DNA of 64,000 nucleotides from HGM04593 sp045644465 (GCA_045644465.1 JAZRGV010000023.1:1-64000); one strand, 5' to 3'; counted from the stretch's first letter, positions 1-9,109 are shown. Made by a program: numbers and translations. The notes: generated by a model from the letters alone, not told the origin.

Positions 1-1395
1 ATTGCGGCTGTCATATACATTGTTTTCGCTGTCAACAACAATGGTCTCAATAGCTGAGCATGTTGCAAAGGCCCATTTGCCAATACTTGTAACACTGCTT
101 GGTATTACTATGTTAGTAAGAGCAGTACAGTCATCGAACGCTCCACTTCCAATGCTTGTAACGCTGTTGGGTATTGTAATGCTTGTAAGTCCGGAGCAAT
201 TAGCAAACGCATAACTTCCAATGCTTGTAACGCTGTATGTTACATTATCATATGTAATTTCGCTTGGTATAGCAATGTCTCCGTAATAAGAACCACCGCT
301 AATTACCGTAGCCTGCATTGTGCCAGCAGAGAGATGGTACTCAATATCATCGATAACCACATTTCCTTCTGCTATTTCAACAATATTCCCAAAGTTGCTC
401 CAGGGGACTTTTGTTTTGTAGCTGTTTATTGCTTCAGCCGGTACGTGCAGTGTCATATTTTCAGGATATGATTCTTTAAAGGCATCGCTCTCTGTTGTTG
501 GTACATTTGTTGCAAGGCAATAGACATCAGTTAGTTCGGAGCACCTAATGAACGCACACTCTCCAATACTCGTAACGCTATTGGGTATTGTTATACTTGT
601 AAGGTTGTAGCAATCTTCAAATGCCCAAATTCCAATAGTCTTAACACTGTTAGGTATTGTGATGTTTGCAATGCCTGTATATCCAAAGACTCCCTCTCCA
701 ATGCTTGTAACGCTGTTCGGTATTGTAACACTTGTAAGTTTGGAGCAATTTCGAAACGCCCATTTTTCAATGCTTGTAACGCTGTTAGGAATTGTTACAC
801 TTGTAAGTCCGTCGCAATTAGCAAACGCATAACTTCCAATGCTTGTAACGCCATTTGGTATAACAAGTTCAGTTATCAATTCATTATTTAAATACAAATT
901 CTGTGCATAATACAATGGATTAGATTCCCAACTCCCAAAATCTATACTACACCAAGCAGCAATGTCGTTTATATGTACCTCTTTAAGTCCGTCGCAACCA
1001 CTGAACGCCCAATCTCCAATGCTTGTCACGCTGTTCGGTATTGTAATGCTTGTAAGTCCTGAGCAACCACTGAACGCCTGATATCCAATACTTGTAACGC
1101 TGTTGCCAATTGTTACACTTGTAAGTCCGGAGCATTGATAGAACGCCTGATTTCCAATGCTTGTAACGCTGTAGATTTTACCGTTGTAAGTAACCCTCTC
1201 TGGGATTACCACACTACCAGTATATTCATTAGAATAAGTATCATAAGAACTACCTTTGTATGTAACTTTTACGGTTTTACTATTACTATCCGTAATATTG
1301 TAATAAATACCGTCAACCTCAAAATCATGAGCTTTCGCTGTTCCCACGCAGCACATTAATAACAGTGCTGTAAATAGTAGATTTAATTTTTTCAT
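1..1395 (-). CDS. BspA-like leucine-rich repeat surface protein (partial, C-terminus beyond window)
   Basis: The minus strand is open from an ATG at 1395 to the window edge (about 465 residues visible). It begins with a signal peptide (MKKLNLLFTALLLMCCVGTAKA) and then carries 23-residue repeats of the LRR_5/BspA type with the recurring core LTSITIPNSVTSIG, each followed by an AF..C element. About seven repeats form a first block. A non-repeat spacer (around LHVPAEAINSY) leads into a second block that runs off the window. Proteins of this family are secreted or surface-anchored and in oral and gut Bacteroidales bind host or bacterial partners; the ligand here is unknown. The sorting signal would lie in the missing part. 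Plus-strand ORFs across this region are shadows of the repeats. Confidence 0.9.
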   Translation of the reverse strand, partial: MKKLNLLFTALLLMCCVGTAKAHDFEVDGIYYNITDSNSKTVKVTYKGSSYDTYSNEYTGSVVIPERVTYNGKIYSVTSIGNQAFYQCSGLTSVTIGNSVTSIGYQAFSGCSGLTSITIPNSVTSIGDWAFSGCDGLKEVHINDIAAWCSIDFGSWESNPLYYAQNLYLNNELITELVIPNGVTSIGSYAFANCDGLTSVTIPNSVTSIEKWAFRNCSKLTSVTIPNSVTSIGEGVFGYTGIANITIPNSVKTIGIWAFEDCYNLTSITIPNSVTSIGECAFIRCSELTDVYCLATNVPTTESDAFKESYPENMTLHVPAEAINSYKTKVPWSNFGNIVEIAEGNVVIDDIEYHLSAGTMQATVISGGSYYGDIAIPSEITYDNVTYSVTSIGSYAFANCSGLTSITIPNSVTSIGSGAFDDCTALTNIVIPSSVTSIGKWAFATCSAIETIVVDSENNVYDSRN

Positions 1396-1889
1396 AATAG
1401 TGTTTTTATTTAGTTATTAGTTAATCTTTTTCAAAAAGAGTTTTTAAAAGAGATTGTTGATTGATTATCAACATTATTGCTGTTGACAATCCGCTTTTTT
1501 GCTAAACAAAGATAACCATTTTTATTAAAAAGTTTTAACTTTTTGTAACTCAAAAGATACTTTTATAAGTTTATTTTGTAATTTTACAACAAATATCGTA
1601 TCTCTTTGAAAGAGATTGCTTTTTTGCTAAACAAAATCTTAAGAATAAAAACTTTTGTTCTTGTGTAGTCTAAATTCCCGTTGTTTGGTGCTATAGTTGT
1701 TTTTCTTTTTAAATGTTTCATACGAAAACTTGCCATCTCATTGGCAATCTATTTCATCCGTTTGCATTAATTTCACTTCGCTGAATAGTAAAAACTATAG
1801 ATAATATATTAAGAGTAACACTATTATAATGTACCCCTCGAAAGTCTTTTTGTATAACTTTCGAGGGGTATGTCAATTTTACTTTTAGT
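1396..1889. other. AT-rich intergenic region between BspA-like gene and phage island
   Basis: No convincing gene. On the minus strand TATCTTTG (1514 to 1507) matches the Bacteroidota -7 element and could drive the BspA-like gene with a leader of about 105 nt; no good TTTG lies at the proper -33 spacing. An 18-bp sequence, GCTTTTTTGCTAAACAAA, occurs twice, at 1493-1510 and 1618-1635. A strong inverted repeat near 1832-1870 is listed separately. A 62-codon minus-strand frame overlapping 1754-1942 has no family features and is not called. Confidence 0.5.
1832..1870. terminator. 14-bp perfect inverted repeat, probable terminator of the minus-strand phage ORF
   Basis: The arms TACCCCTCGAAAGT (1832-1845) and its exact complement (1857-1870) flank an 11-nt loop. 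It lies 20 bp past the stop of the minus-strand 79-codon gene, a normal terminator position. Neither side has a strong T-run, so an island-boundary or protein-binding role is not excluded. Confidence 0.5.
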
Positions 1890-2129
1890 TCAACCTTCAA
1901 TGCCTTTGAGTGTCTGCTGTAGCAATGCTCCCAAATCGTCATCTCCCTGGTCGCGCTCTTTGTTCAGCTTAACAAGGAAATCGGCTGTTGTTTTCAACGC
2001 CTGGTTTATGGTGCCGGGGTCTTCGCAGTCGTGGGTGAGCTTCTCGAGCCGTCCTATGAGCCGATGGAAAAGCTCTAATGTCTCGTTATGTACGTCCTGG
2101 AGTGTGATATTGTTCTTTCTGGTTTTCAT
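1890..2129 (-). CDS. Small phage-type protein, possibly small-terminase-like (79 aa)
   Basis: A short, charged, helical protein (residues 8-30 and 40-60 look helical) with no signal peptide or membrane segment. The pattern of an N-terminal helix followed by a proline-started second helix (PGTINQALKTTADFLVKLN) recalls small DNA-packaging subunits of T7-like phages, but the match is only of general architecture and I do not assign it firmly. It is transcribed divergently from the four plus-strand phage genes. TATTTTTG (2156 to 2149, minus) is a suitable -7 element 20 bp upstream of the ATG, and a strong inverted repeat lies downstream. The frame is open and codon use resembles its neighbours. 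Confidence 0.6.
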   Translation of the reverse strand: MKTRKNNITLQDVHNETLELFHRLIGRLEKLTHDCEDPGTINQALKTTADFLVKLNKERDQGDDDLGALLQQTLKGIEG

Positions 2130-2272
2130 TTTATTGATTCTTTATTCGCAAAAATAGGACATATTTAATCTATTAGGTTGCTGTAATGACAAAACAACGC
2201 CCCACAAGCGCTTAATGTCATTATAGCAACTTCGTTCTTTTGTTGCAGTGTTTCTTTTGCAGCAAAAAAATT
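2130..2272. promoter_or_regulatory. Divergent control region of phage island with 15-bp inverted repeat
   Basis: This region separates the minus-strand ORF from the plus-strand phage genes. GTTGCTGTAATGACA (2177-2191) and TGTCATTATAGCAAC (2216-2230) are inverted copies with one mismatch, 24 nt apart. The spacer contains the 8-bp palindrome AAGCGCTT (2206-2213). The placement suits an operator acting on both directions or a phage DNA-recognition site; no function is shown. The minus-strand -7 element TATTTTTG lies at 2149-2156. Confidence 0.5.
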
Positions 2273-2794
2273 ATGGCACTACCAATGATTATGACCGGAA
2301 TTAATGGGGCATTAGGTCTCTATTCCACAGTGAAAGGATTTATTGATTCGGCAGAATCGGAAAAGAAACAGAGTAAGCTGAGGCGAGCTGCACAGAACGA
2401 GGAGAATGCATGGTATCGCAGGAACTACTACGGTAACTTTATGGATAACTCGGCAGCAAAGGCGGCTATAAAAAGGGTTGAAAACACCTTGCGGCGCAGC
2501 AACGCGCAGGAGCGTGCACGTAACGTCATCACCGGTGCTACACCCGAGATGGCTATCGCACGCAACGAGCAGGGACTGCGCACTATGGAGAGTGTGATGA
2601 ACAACCTTGCGGCTAACGACAGCAATACAAAGATGAGTGTTGATATGGCGCATAAGCAGAATAACATTGCGTTGAATAATGCCGAGCAGCAACGGCTTGC
2701 CCTTGACGAGCGCATGGCAAAGTCGGCTGCTGCCAACGGTTATAATCTCATACAGAATGCTTTGCTTGGTGCAAAATGGGGAAAGGAGAAATAA
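2273..2794 (+). CDS. Phage virion-associated protein, pilot/ejection-like (173 aa)
   Basis: The likely start is ATG 2273 (MALPMIMTGINGALGLYS); an upstream TTG at 2240 would add 11 unlikely residues. It has a short glycine/alanine-rich hydrophobic N-terminus, then a long helical, Asn/Ala/Arg-rich and polar body (roughly residues 30-150), and a C-terminus with LIQNALLGAKWG. Small internal or DNA-pilot proteins of podoviruses and microviruses often look like this, but that is a resemblance of composition, not a family match. It is first of four plus-strand genes leading to the portal gene. No stop or frameshift interrupts it. Confidence 0.55.
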   Translation: MALPMIMTGINGALGLYSTVKGFIDSAESEKKQSKLRRAAQNEENAWYRRNYYGNFMDNSAAKAAIKRVENTLRRSNAQERARNVITGATPEMAIARNEQGLRTMESVMNNLAANDSNTKMSVDMAHKQNNIALNNAEQQRLALDERMAKSAAANGYNLIQNALLGAKWGKEK

Positions 2795-2859
2795 GAGCGA
2801 GAAGGCCTCTTTGCCTTATGACATTTAACCCCAATCAGTAATCAAACAATTTGGAATTT

Positions 2860-3153
2860 ATGAATGGAATTTATACAACAAGCAATGCGGGTGATTTGTT
2901 AGGTGAGCTTCTTCTGCGCAGGGAGAAAAGGCTCTACGGCACGCGTTGCAGGGAAAACCTCTCTCTCTTCATCGACCTGCTATCGCATTATCTCACACGC
3001 CACCGTGCAGGGTATGCTGCACCTTCGGGCAGGCTCTACGAACATATAAGCAAGAAATATGGCCGAAAACCCTGTGGCGGATATAGTGTGAGAATTGCGA
3101 TAAAGAGATTACCCGGAAATTTTAAAAATATAAGTAAAAAACAAAATCTATAA
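2860..3153 (+). CDS. Small unknown phage-island protein (97 aa)
   Basis: The ATG at 2860 is preferred over TTG 2851. The protein is basic (about 18 Arg/Lys), has no signal peptide or membrane span, and ends in a lysine/asparagine tail. I do not recognise a family. It ends 3 bp before the 1324-residue gene, so it is very probably co-transcribed and perhaps translationally coupled with it. The short gap before it (2795-2859) holds only a weak AAGGC/GCCTT hairpin at about 2810-2825. Confidence 0.5.
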   Translation: MNGIYTTSNAGDLLGELLLRREKRLYGTRCRENLSLFIDLLSHYLTRHRAGYAAPSGRLYEHISKKYGRKPCGGYSVRIAIKRLPGNFKNISKKQNL

Positions 3154-3156
3154 GTT

Positions 3157-6100
3157 ATGTTATTCGAAAATATTGAAAAAAGGAGTAAGAAAAGAAATGA
3201 TAATCCCTCAATGGCTTATCGTTCAGTGGATAACGCAACATCGCCAGAAATGTTTGGCGATGCCATCGACTATGGAGTGAACAATGATGCTTCGGGTGTT
3301 ACTCCCGAGTGGGATGCTATGAAAAAACGTACAGGTCAAAAACTCAATTATCTGTCAATGCCTGTCGATGAAAAGGCTGTGGAGAACCGTTTTATGAACT
3401 CTTTTGCCAACTATATGGTGCCCAAGGATACTCCTGAACGCCACCGCAAGAATTATGCCTTGTCGAATGTGGCTCTCGACGATGTGGTGGGCGATTACTA
3501 TAATGGTACTCTCAAGGAGTCGTTCAATAAAAAACGTGAGGAGTCGAAGAAAAAGGGCAAAGAGGAGTATATGCGTTACCTATCTGTTCCGGGTGCAAAG
3601 CCTGAGGATGCTTTCAAAGCATCGATGCGTGCCGATGACCCTTTGCGTGTGGTTGACGAGACTATGTTTGACGTTGATGATGATGAACTGCTGAAGGAGG
3701 TGGCTCCGTTGGCTTCGTATGGTGGCTACGATGCCAAGGAGTATGTGGAAAAGTTTGTGAAGCCATCGTTGCGCGACAAGATGACGCAGGAGCTTGTTGA
3801 TGAGAATACTCCCAAGAGCAGTGCCGAGTATATCATGCGCTCGGCTTTCGATAATTCGCTGATGGGCAAAATAGGTTCTATGGGTATGAAAACCGAGAAG
3901 GGTGCAAGGAATAACCGATTGCTTGCTGCCGAGGGTGTCGCAAACTATGATGCCGGCCGCGTGGAAGATTTTGCGGCAGGGGTGGGTAGCTTGCTCATCG
4001 ACTCGCCTATATTCTCGGGGTTGGGGGCGGCCTCTTCGTCTGTCGTGGGGCGCGCGACGGCAAAGGCCACCGAGAAACTTGCCGACACTGTGCTGTCGCG
4101 TTATACGGGTAAGCTGGTGAGCAAGGAGTTTGCCAATGCTGTGGCAGGGAAGGTGATAAAGGATAGGCTAAAGAACCGTATTATGCAAGGGGCTACTACG
4201 CAGGGGCTTACTCTTGGTACATACGACGTGGCAAACAGTGTTGCCGATGATATACTCTATAACAGCAATGTAAATACAGGTAAGGCTATTGGTGCTTTTG
4301 CAAAGGGATTTACCACAGGCGCGGCTGTTGGTGCTACGGGTACTTATCTCAAGGCACGCACCAAGGGGTTGACAGGTGGTAAGAAACTACTGTCGTCGGC
4401 AGGTGTGCTCAGTGCCGAATCGGCTATATTTACTGCGGGTGGCGAGCTTGATAAACTGGCTCATGGCGTGGAGATAAAACCTATCGATCTTGTCAACGAC
4501 TTTGGCGAGAGTGCAGCAACGCTGCTCACCATGCGTATGGCTAACTGGCGGCCAAAGGGTGCGATGCAAAAACTCAATGCGCAGGGTAAGGTTAAGGATG
4601 AGTTGCAACTGTCAAGTTCGGAACGTCAGGAGCTGCGCGAGATGAACATAAGCCCCGAGAACTTTATGAGTATGATTGAGAGTGAGTTACGTATGCCGTC
4701 GCTCAACAGCTCTCAGGCAAGGCTCTTGAAGGAGAATTATGCTATGCTTATGGCTAACAAGAAACTGTCGGCATCGGCCAAGTCGAAGTTGATGTATCTT
4801 GTGGAGAATAAGGTTACATCGACACCGCCTGTAGCGTTCGACTACAAGGTAGAGAAAGGTTCCAAAGGTATATGGACTGTTAGTATGCTCGATGCCGGCG
4901 GTAACCTGCTGGAGCAGCTGCGCTTCCCTAATGCAAGTAATGTCAAGAGTCATCTGTTGCTTCAGCATGGTGGCATACGCAAGAACAGAATTGCCTACTA
5001 TGAGCGGGAATTGACATCGGACATCGACTCACAGAACTTCTTGCAAGAGGCCGGCCTTTATGCCAAGGAGAAGGGGGTTGATGCCGATTTGGTTGCCGAG
5101 GCTATGTACAAGAGTGCAAGAAAAGAACCTTTAGCTAAAATAGAGCAGAAGATTATCAATAACATCATGGCACGTTCGTCGCGCCACGAATCGTATATCA
5201 ATAAGTCGCTATCCGATGCAAGACGCGAGATTGAGTTACGCTATAACCTTGACCCTGGTGCGCTCTCCTATGCAGTTGATAAACGCCTGATAGATTGCTC
5301 TACAGCCGAAAATAAGGCTCTCGACGAGTATGAGGCGTTTGTCCGCTCACAGGTGGAGGAAGTGAAGGGACGAAGTGGTGAGATGTCGGTAGAAGAGGCT
5401 TATGAGAAGTATGAGATAAGCAATGCCGATATGAGATATCGCGAGTTGGAGAAGTATAATCACATACAGGAACAGAAATATGCGGGGCGTGGTTCTGAGT
5501 CGGTTGCCGTAGATATGCCTGAAAAACTTTATAAAGTGCCCGAAAATAAGCCGGGCAAGGTGTGGAGCATTCTAGGCAAAGACTTAAGTGAAGAGACGGT
5601 AAAGAGATTTGAAAAACGAGGCAAGGAACTGTCGGAAAAGTTTGGACACGACATTGTTTTTATAACCGATGAACACCAGATTGAAGTGCCCGATGCCAAC
5701 GACCGAAATGCAATTGTCGATTACAATAACCGTCTGCGTGCCTTGGGATGGGTTAATAATGGTAAGGTATATATAAACCTGCCTAATATCAGCGATATGG
5801 CAGAACTTGAAAAAACGATAGTTCACGAGGTGATAGGACATGCCGGGCTGAAAAAGGTCTTTGGTAACTATATGTATGACTTCCTGGAGGATGTGTACAA
5901 GAGGGCCGACGGCACAGTGCTGACTGGTATAAAAAAAATGGCAAACAAGTATAAAGGGTTTGATATGTACACCGTTACCGAAGAGTATCTTGCCCATCTT
6001 GTGGAGAAGGCTTATCCCAATGCACAGGAGCGCAATCTGCTTGTTAGATTCAAAGATTTTGTTAGAGGAATGCTTGTGAGGAGCAATCTGTATAAAACGA

Positions 6101-7131
6101 AGTACCGCAGGGTGAGCGAGGATGACCTTAAGGACATTCTTAAAGCACATGTACGTTATGTACTTAATGGTAAGGAACGTGCAGTTCACAGAAAAGAGGT
6201 ATTCAACCGTTTTCCTTCATCAAATCTAAAGGAAGATGGTTACTACGACCGCAAGTCTTATAACCGCGACAAAGCCGAGATGGCAAAGGATGTGTCGTAC
6301 AGCCGCTTTGTCCCTAAAAAGCTTATAGACGAAAAGTATTATGTAAACTATCCTTATTATCCCGAGGATGTGCGTGCCGAAATAGCTAAGCGATTTATGA
6401 TGAGTGACGATGAGTTGCGAAAGCTGAACGAAGGGGATAATTTCCGTTTCGACAATGAACGTAACGATGCTGCCGAACAGTATGAAAAAAGTTACAATGC
6501 GCTTGAAGAGCGGTTGACAAAGCGTTATAAGAGGGCACAAGAGTATATCTCTCTGTTGAATGATGTGCGTAAAGCTATGCCGGCATTCGACAACAATGCA
6601 CAGATAGAAAGAGCTTTCCGTCGCGAGTTCGGTATGGATATGCATAGCTTCAAACGTATGTTCCCCACCTATGACGACTTCCTGTTGCATAAGTTAAGAG
6701 GTGGCGGCAATGTGCAGTCGGCCGATGGCGCGGAGCGAGCTGATGCTACCTATGAGCAGCCTTCGGTGATAAAGGAACTTGATGACCTGAAGAGATATTT
6801 TACAGGGCCTATTGATGTCATAAACGGAGCAATTAACGATGCATCTTCCAATGAGCCTGTGAAATTGAAAAAGGTGTCGGAACAGCTGGGTAATGCCAAA
6901 CTGACACCTTATGAGCTTGCCAAACTGGAGAAGGCTCTCGAAGACTATACCAAGATGTTGCTCGAGAATGCTTTAGGTAAAAGAAAAGCAACATTGGACC
7001 CATATGGTTATGAGTCGTATAAGGAGAAAGAGCGTGCGCGCCGGGAGTTTTACAGGAAAGAGGCCGAAGAGTACCGCCGAAAATATGAGGATAGCGAAGA
7101 TGATGTGCCATCAGATTATTTAAATAATTGA
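3157..7131 (+). CDS. Large phage polyvalent-type protein with HExxGH zincin motif (1324 aa)
   Basis: A single 1324-residue open frame. Residues 1-260 are polar and acidic. About 265-430 is rich in Gly, Ala and Val with several weakly hydrophobic helices, like the membrane-active parts of phage ejection proteins. About 480-800 is helical. Around 790-930 lies a likely metallopeptidase domain with HEVIGH at residues 890-895 (His codon at 5824), preceded by a region rich in beta-strand residues. The C-terminus from about 1230 is a charged, probably coiled tail. HExxGH zincin domains are known in multi-domain polyvalent proteins that phages package and inject to modify the host; the precise family is not proven here. 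It ends 5 bp before the portal ATG. Intact length argues against old decay. Confidence 0.65.
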   Translation: MLFENIEKRSKKRNDNPSMAYRSVDNATSPEMFGDAIDYGVNNDASGVTPEWDAMKKRTGQKLNYLSMPVDEKAVENRFMNSFANYMVPKDTPERHRKNYALSNVALDDVVGDYYNGTLKESFNKKREESKKKGKEEYMRYLSVPGAKPEDAFKASMRADDPLRVVDETMFDVDDDELLKEVAPLASYGGYDAKEYVEKFVKPSLRDKMTQELVDENTPKSSAEYIMRSAFDNSLMGKIGSMGMKTEKGARNNRLLAAEGVANYDAGRVEDFAAGVGSLLIDSPIFSGLGAASSSVVGRATAKATEKLADTVLSRYTGKLVSKEFANAVAGKVIKDRLKNRIMQGATTQGLTLGTYDVANSVADDILYNSNVNTGKAIGAFAKGFTTGAAVGATGTYLKARTKGLTGGKKLLSSAGVLSAESAIFTAGGELDKLAHGVEIKPIDLVNDFGESAATLLTMRMANWRPKGAMQKLNAQGKVKDELQLSSSERQELREMNISPENFMSMIESELRMPSLNSSQARLLKENYAMLMANKKLSASAKSKLMYLVENKVTSTPPVAFDYKVEKGSKGIWTVSMLDAGGNLLEQLRFPNASNVKSHLLLQHGGIRKNRIAYYERELTSDIDSQNFLQEAGLYAKEKGVDADLVAEAMYKSARKEPLAKIEQKIINNIMARSSRHESYINKSLSDARREIELRYNLDPGALSYAVDKRLIDCSTAENKALDEYEAFVRSQVEEVKGRSGEMSVEEAYEKYEISNADMRYRELEKYNHIQEQKYAGRGSESVAVDMPEKLYKVPENKPGKVWSILGKDLSEETVKRFEKRGKELSEKFGHDIVFITDEHQIEVPDANDRNAIVDYNNRLRALGWVNNGKVYINLPNISDMAELEKTIVHEVIGHAGLKKVFGNYMYDFLEDVYKRADGTVLTGIKKMANKYKGFDMYTVTEEYLAHLVEKAYPNAQERNLLVRFKDFVRGMLVRSNLYKTKYRRVSEDDLKDILKAHVRYVLNGKERAVHRKEVFNRFPSSNLKEDGYYDRKSYNRDKAEMAKDVSYSRFVPKKLIDEKYYVNYPYYPEDVRAEIAKRFMMSDDELRKLNEGDNFRFDNERNDAAEQYEKSYNALEERLTKRYKRAQEYISLLNDVRKAMPAFDNNAQIERAFRREFGMDMHSFKRMFPTYDDFLLHKLRGGGNVQSADGAERADATYEQPSVIKELDDLKRYFTGPIDVINGAINDASSNEPVKLKKVSEQLGNAKLTPYELAKLEKALEDYTKMLLENALGKRKATLDPYGYESYKEKERARREFYRKEAEEYRRKYEDSEDDVPSDYLNN

Positions 7132-7136
7132 TTCCG

Positions 7137-9062
7137 ATGAAAACAAATAAGTTTCTTGACAGACGTGTCAAGCCGGATATTACTTCAAAGAAACCCATGG
7201 ACAACCAAACGAAAGGTGTAGCAAGGGAGTTCCTTGAGGAGTGTGCTGCTTGTTGGAACTCGTTGGGAGAGGCTCGCCGCAAACTGCGGCGAAGCCTTAT
7301 GTACAGCTATGGCGATCAATGGGGCGACTATGTTACCGACCCCGACACGTTAACGGTGATGACCGAGGGCGAACTGATAAAGAAAAACGGCAAGGTCCCT
7401 CTGAAAAACAATATGATTGCACCAATATTGAGCAATATCGATGGACAGTTACGCCAGAATCTTATGCGGCCGGTGTGTATTACACGCGACCAGAGCGAGA
7501 GCAGGATTGGTGAGATGATGTCGGTGGCAATAGAGTATGTGCACGACATCAATGAATTGGAGGAGCTGGATGCCGACTCTATGCGTATGTTGCTTAATGG
7601 CGGTATGGTGGCGCAAAGAGTGGAGTATGGTATTAACCCGTCGAAAGAGCGACGCGATGTGTGGGTACATAGTGTCAATCCCTCGCGTTTGTTCTTTAAT
7701 GCCAACCTTGAGGATGTGCGTATGTGGGATGTAACGTGCATAGGAGAGATAATGGACTTGCCACTCGATGAGGTTCTGGCGCATTTTGGCACAACACCCG
7801 AGAAAAAGTCTCTTATAAAAGAGATTTATTACAATGTGTCGCCACGTGAGAGCATAAACAGGGCTGTTCAGGGCGATGAATCGAGAAATCTCACATTCTA
7901 TTCGGCATCGAGAAATTCTCTTTGTCGTGTGATATTAGGATGGAAATTGGAGTCGCGTGATGCCTATTACTGGAACGATGAGATGCGCGGAACATGGGGT
8001 TATCTGCCATATGACAACGAGAGCAGGAAAATGCTTGATGAAGAGAATGAAAAGCGTCGCAAGGCAAGCGAGGGTAAGCCCGACGAGGAACAGCTGCTCA
8101 TCAACTACAATTTTGCCACCGAGCGTTATTGGTACTACCGTTATATGACTCCGCGTGGCGATGTGCTTCAGGAGGGACGAAGTCCATATTGGCACGGTGA
8201 GCATAACTACGTGCTTCATCTGTTTCCTCTTGTGCAGGGGCGTCTGGGTAATTTTGTGGAACAATTTATTGATCAGCAACGTGCCATAAACCGTACCGCA
8301 ACACTCATTGATTTCATTCGCGGAACATCGTCGAAAGGTGTACTTGTTGTAGATGATGATGCCTTCGAGAGTATGTCGCGCGAGGATGTCATTGACGAGT
8401 ATGTACGTTACAACGGAGTGCTTTTCGTGAAACTGAAGCCGGGGCAAAGTATCGACGGAGTGGTGCGCCAGTACAACAGCGGTGCTTCTGTTGCCGGTGA
8501 TTTTGAGTTGCTTAACCTGCAACTGCGTCTCATCAATGAGATATCGGGCGTGAACTCGGCTATGCAGGGACAGGCACCGAAGGCTGGGACACCGGCATCG
8601 CTTTACGCGCAGCAGATACAAAACTCGTCATTGAATTTGAAAGGATTGTTTGACAGTTTCAGAACGTTTCGCCGCAGACGTGATACTAAAGTGATGAAAA
8701 CTATTCAACAGTTCTATAAGGAGCAGCGTTATATAGACATTGCCGGAAAACACTATTCCGAGGAGGCTAAATGGTATGACCCACAAAAGGTGCAAAACAG
8801 CGAGATGGATATAACTATATCCGAGGGCTATAACACGCCGGCGTATCAGATGCTTGCCAATGATTTCCTTATGGATTTGTTCAAGTCGAATGCGGTGGAT
8901 GTAAAGACAATGCTCGAGAATACTTCGTTTCCTTTTGCAACAAAGATACTCGAGGCTATCAAACGCAACGAGGAACAAGCTGCAAAAGGAGAACCAATGG
9001 AGGGGCTTACGCCCGAACTGCTGGCACTCGCAGCGAAAGGAGATGCGGACAAGCAAAAATAA
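7137..9062 (+). CDS. Phage portal protein, podovirus (P22/crAss-like) type (641 aa)
   Basis: ATG 7137 is taken as start; a TTG at 7128 overlaps the previous stop. Portal proteins form the dodecameric ring through which phage DNA is packaged and ejected. Support comes from overall size, the early segment with NNMIAPILSNIDGQLRQNLM, the middle WVHSVNPSRLFFNANLED-type strand region, and the helical stem segment EISGVNSAMQGQAPKAGTPA followed by a long helix (about residues 470-540), a layout shared by P22-like portals. The C-terminus is acidic and Ala-rich. Normally terminase and scaffold/capsid genes flank a portal gene, but here host ligA follows 78 bp later. The gene looks full length and undamaged. 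Confidence 0.75.
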   Translation: MKTNKFLDRRVKPDITSKKPMDNQTKGVAREFLEECAACWNSLGEARRKLRRSLMYSYGDQWGDYVTDPDTLTVMTEGELIKKNGKVPLKNNMIAPILSNIDGQLRQNLMRPVCITRDQSESRIGEMMSVAIEYVHDINELEELDADSMRMLLNGGMVAQRVEYGINPSKERRDVWVHSVNPSRLFFNANLEDVRMWDVTCIGEIMDLPLDEVLAHFGTTPEKKSLIKEIYYNVSPRESINRAVQGDESRNLTFYSASRNSLCRVILGWKLESRDAYYWNDEMRGTWGYLPYDNESRKMLDEENEKRRKASEGKPDEEQLLINYNFATERYWYYRYMTPRGDVLQEGRSPYWHGEHNYVLHLFPLVQGRLGNFVEQFIDQQRAINRTATLIDFIRGTSSKGVLVVDDDAFESMSREDVIDEYVRYNGVLFVKLKPGQSIDGVVRQYNSGASVAGDFELLNLQLRLINEISGVNSAMQGQAPKAGTPASLYAQQIQNSSLNLKGLFDSFRTFRRRRDTKVMKTIQQFYKEQRYIDIAGKHYSEEAKWYDPQKVQNSEMDITISEGYNTPAYQMLANDFLMDLFKSNAVDVKTMLENTSFPFATKILEAIKRNEEQAAKGEPMEGLTPELLALAAKGDADKQK

Positions 9063-9109
9063 TTAAGTAAAAAGAATGCGGGATAGATATATTTCGCGTT
9101 CTTTTTTGT

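Noticed and set aside
2..1359. Plus-strand ORFs over the LRR gene (2-214, 1135-1359)
   Set aside because: They are antisense shadows of regular 23-residue repeats; the minus strand is open throughout with a signal peptide and LRR pattern.
1754..1942. 62-codon minus-strand ORF overlapping the phage small ORF
   Set aside because: It overlaps a better gene and crosses the inverted repeat at 1832-1870; there is no domain or conserved composition.
5584..6690. Long antisense ORFs (201 and 154 codons) under the polyvalent gene
   Set aside because: They lie opposite a well-formed coding frame with normal codon use; their translations are Ile/His/Cys-rich, typical of antisense shadows.
1890..9062. 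Complete prophage
   Set aside because: No integrase, large terminase, capsid, tail, lysis or repressor gene, and no flanking direct repeat that could be recognised as att.
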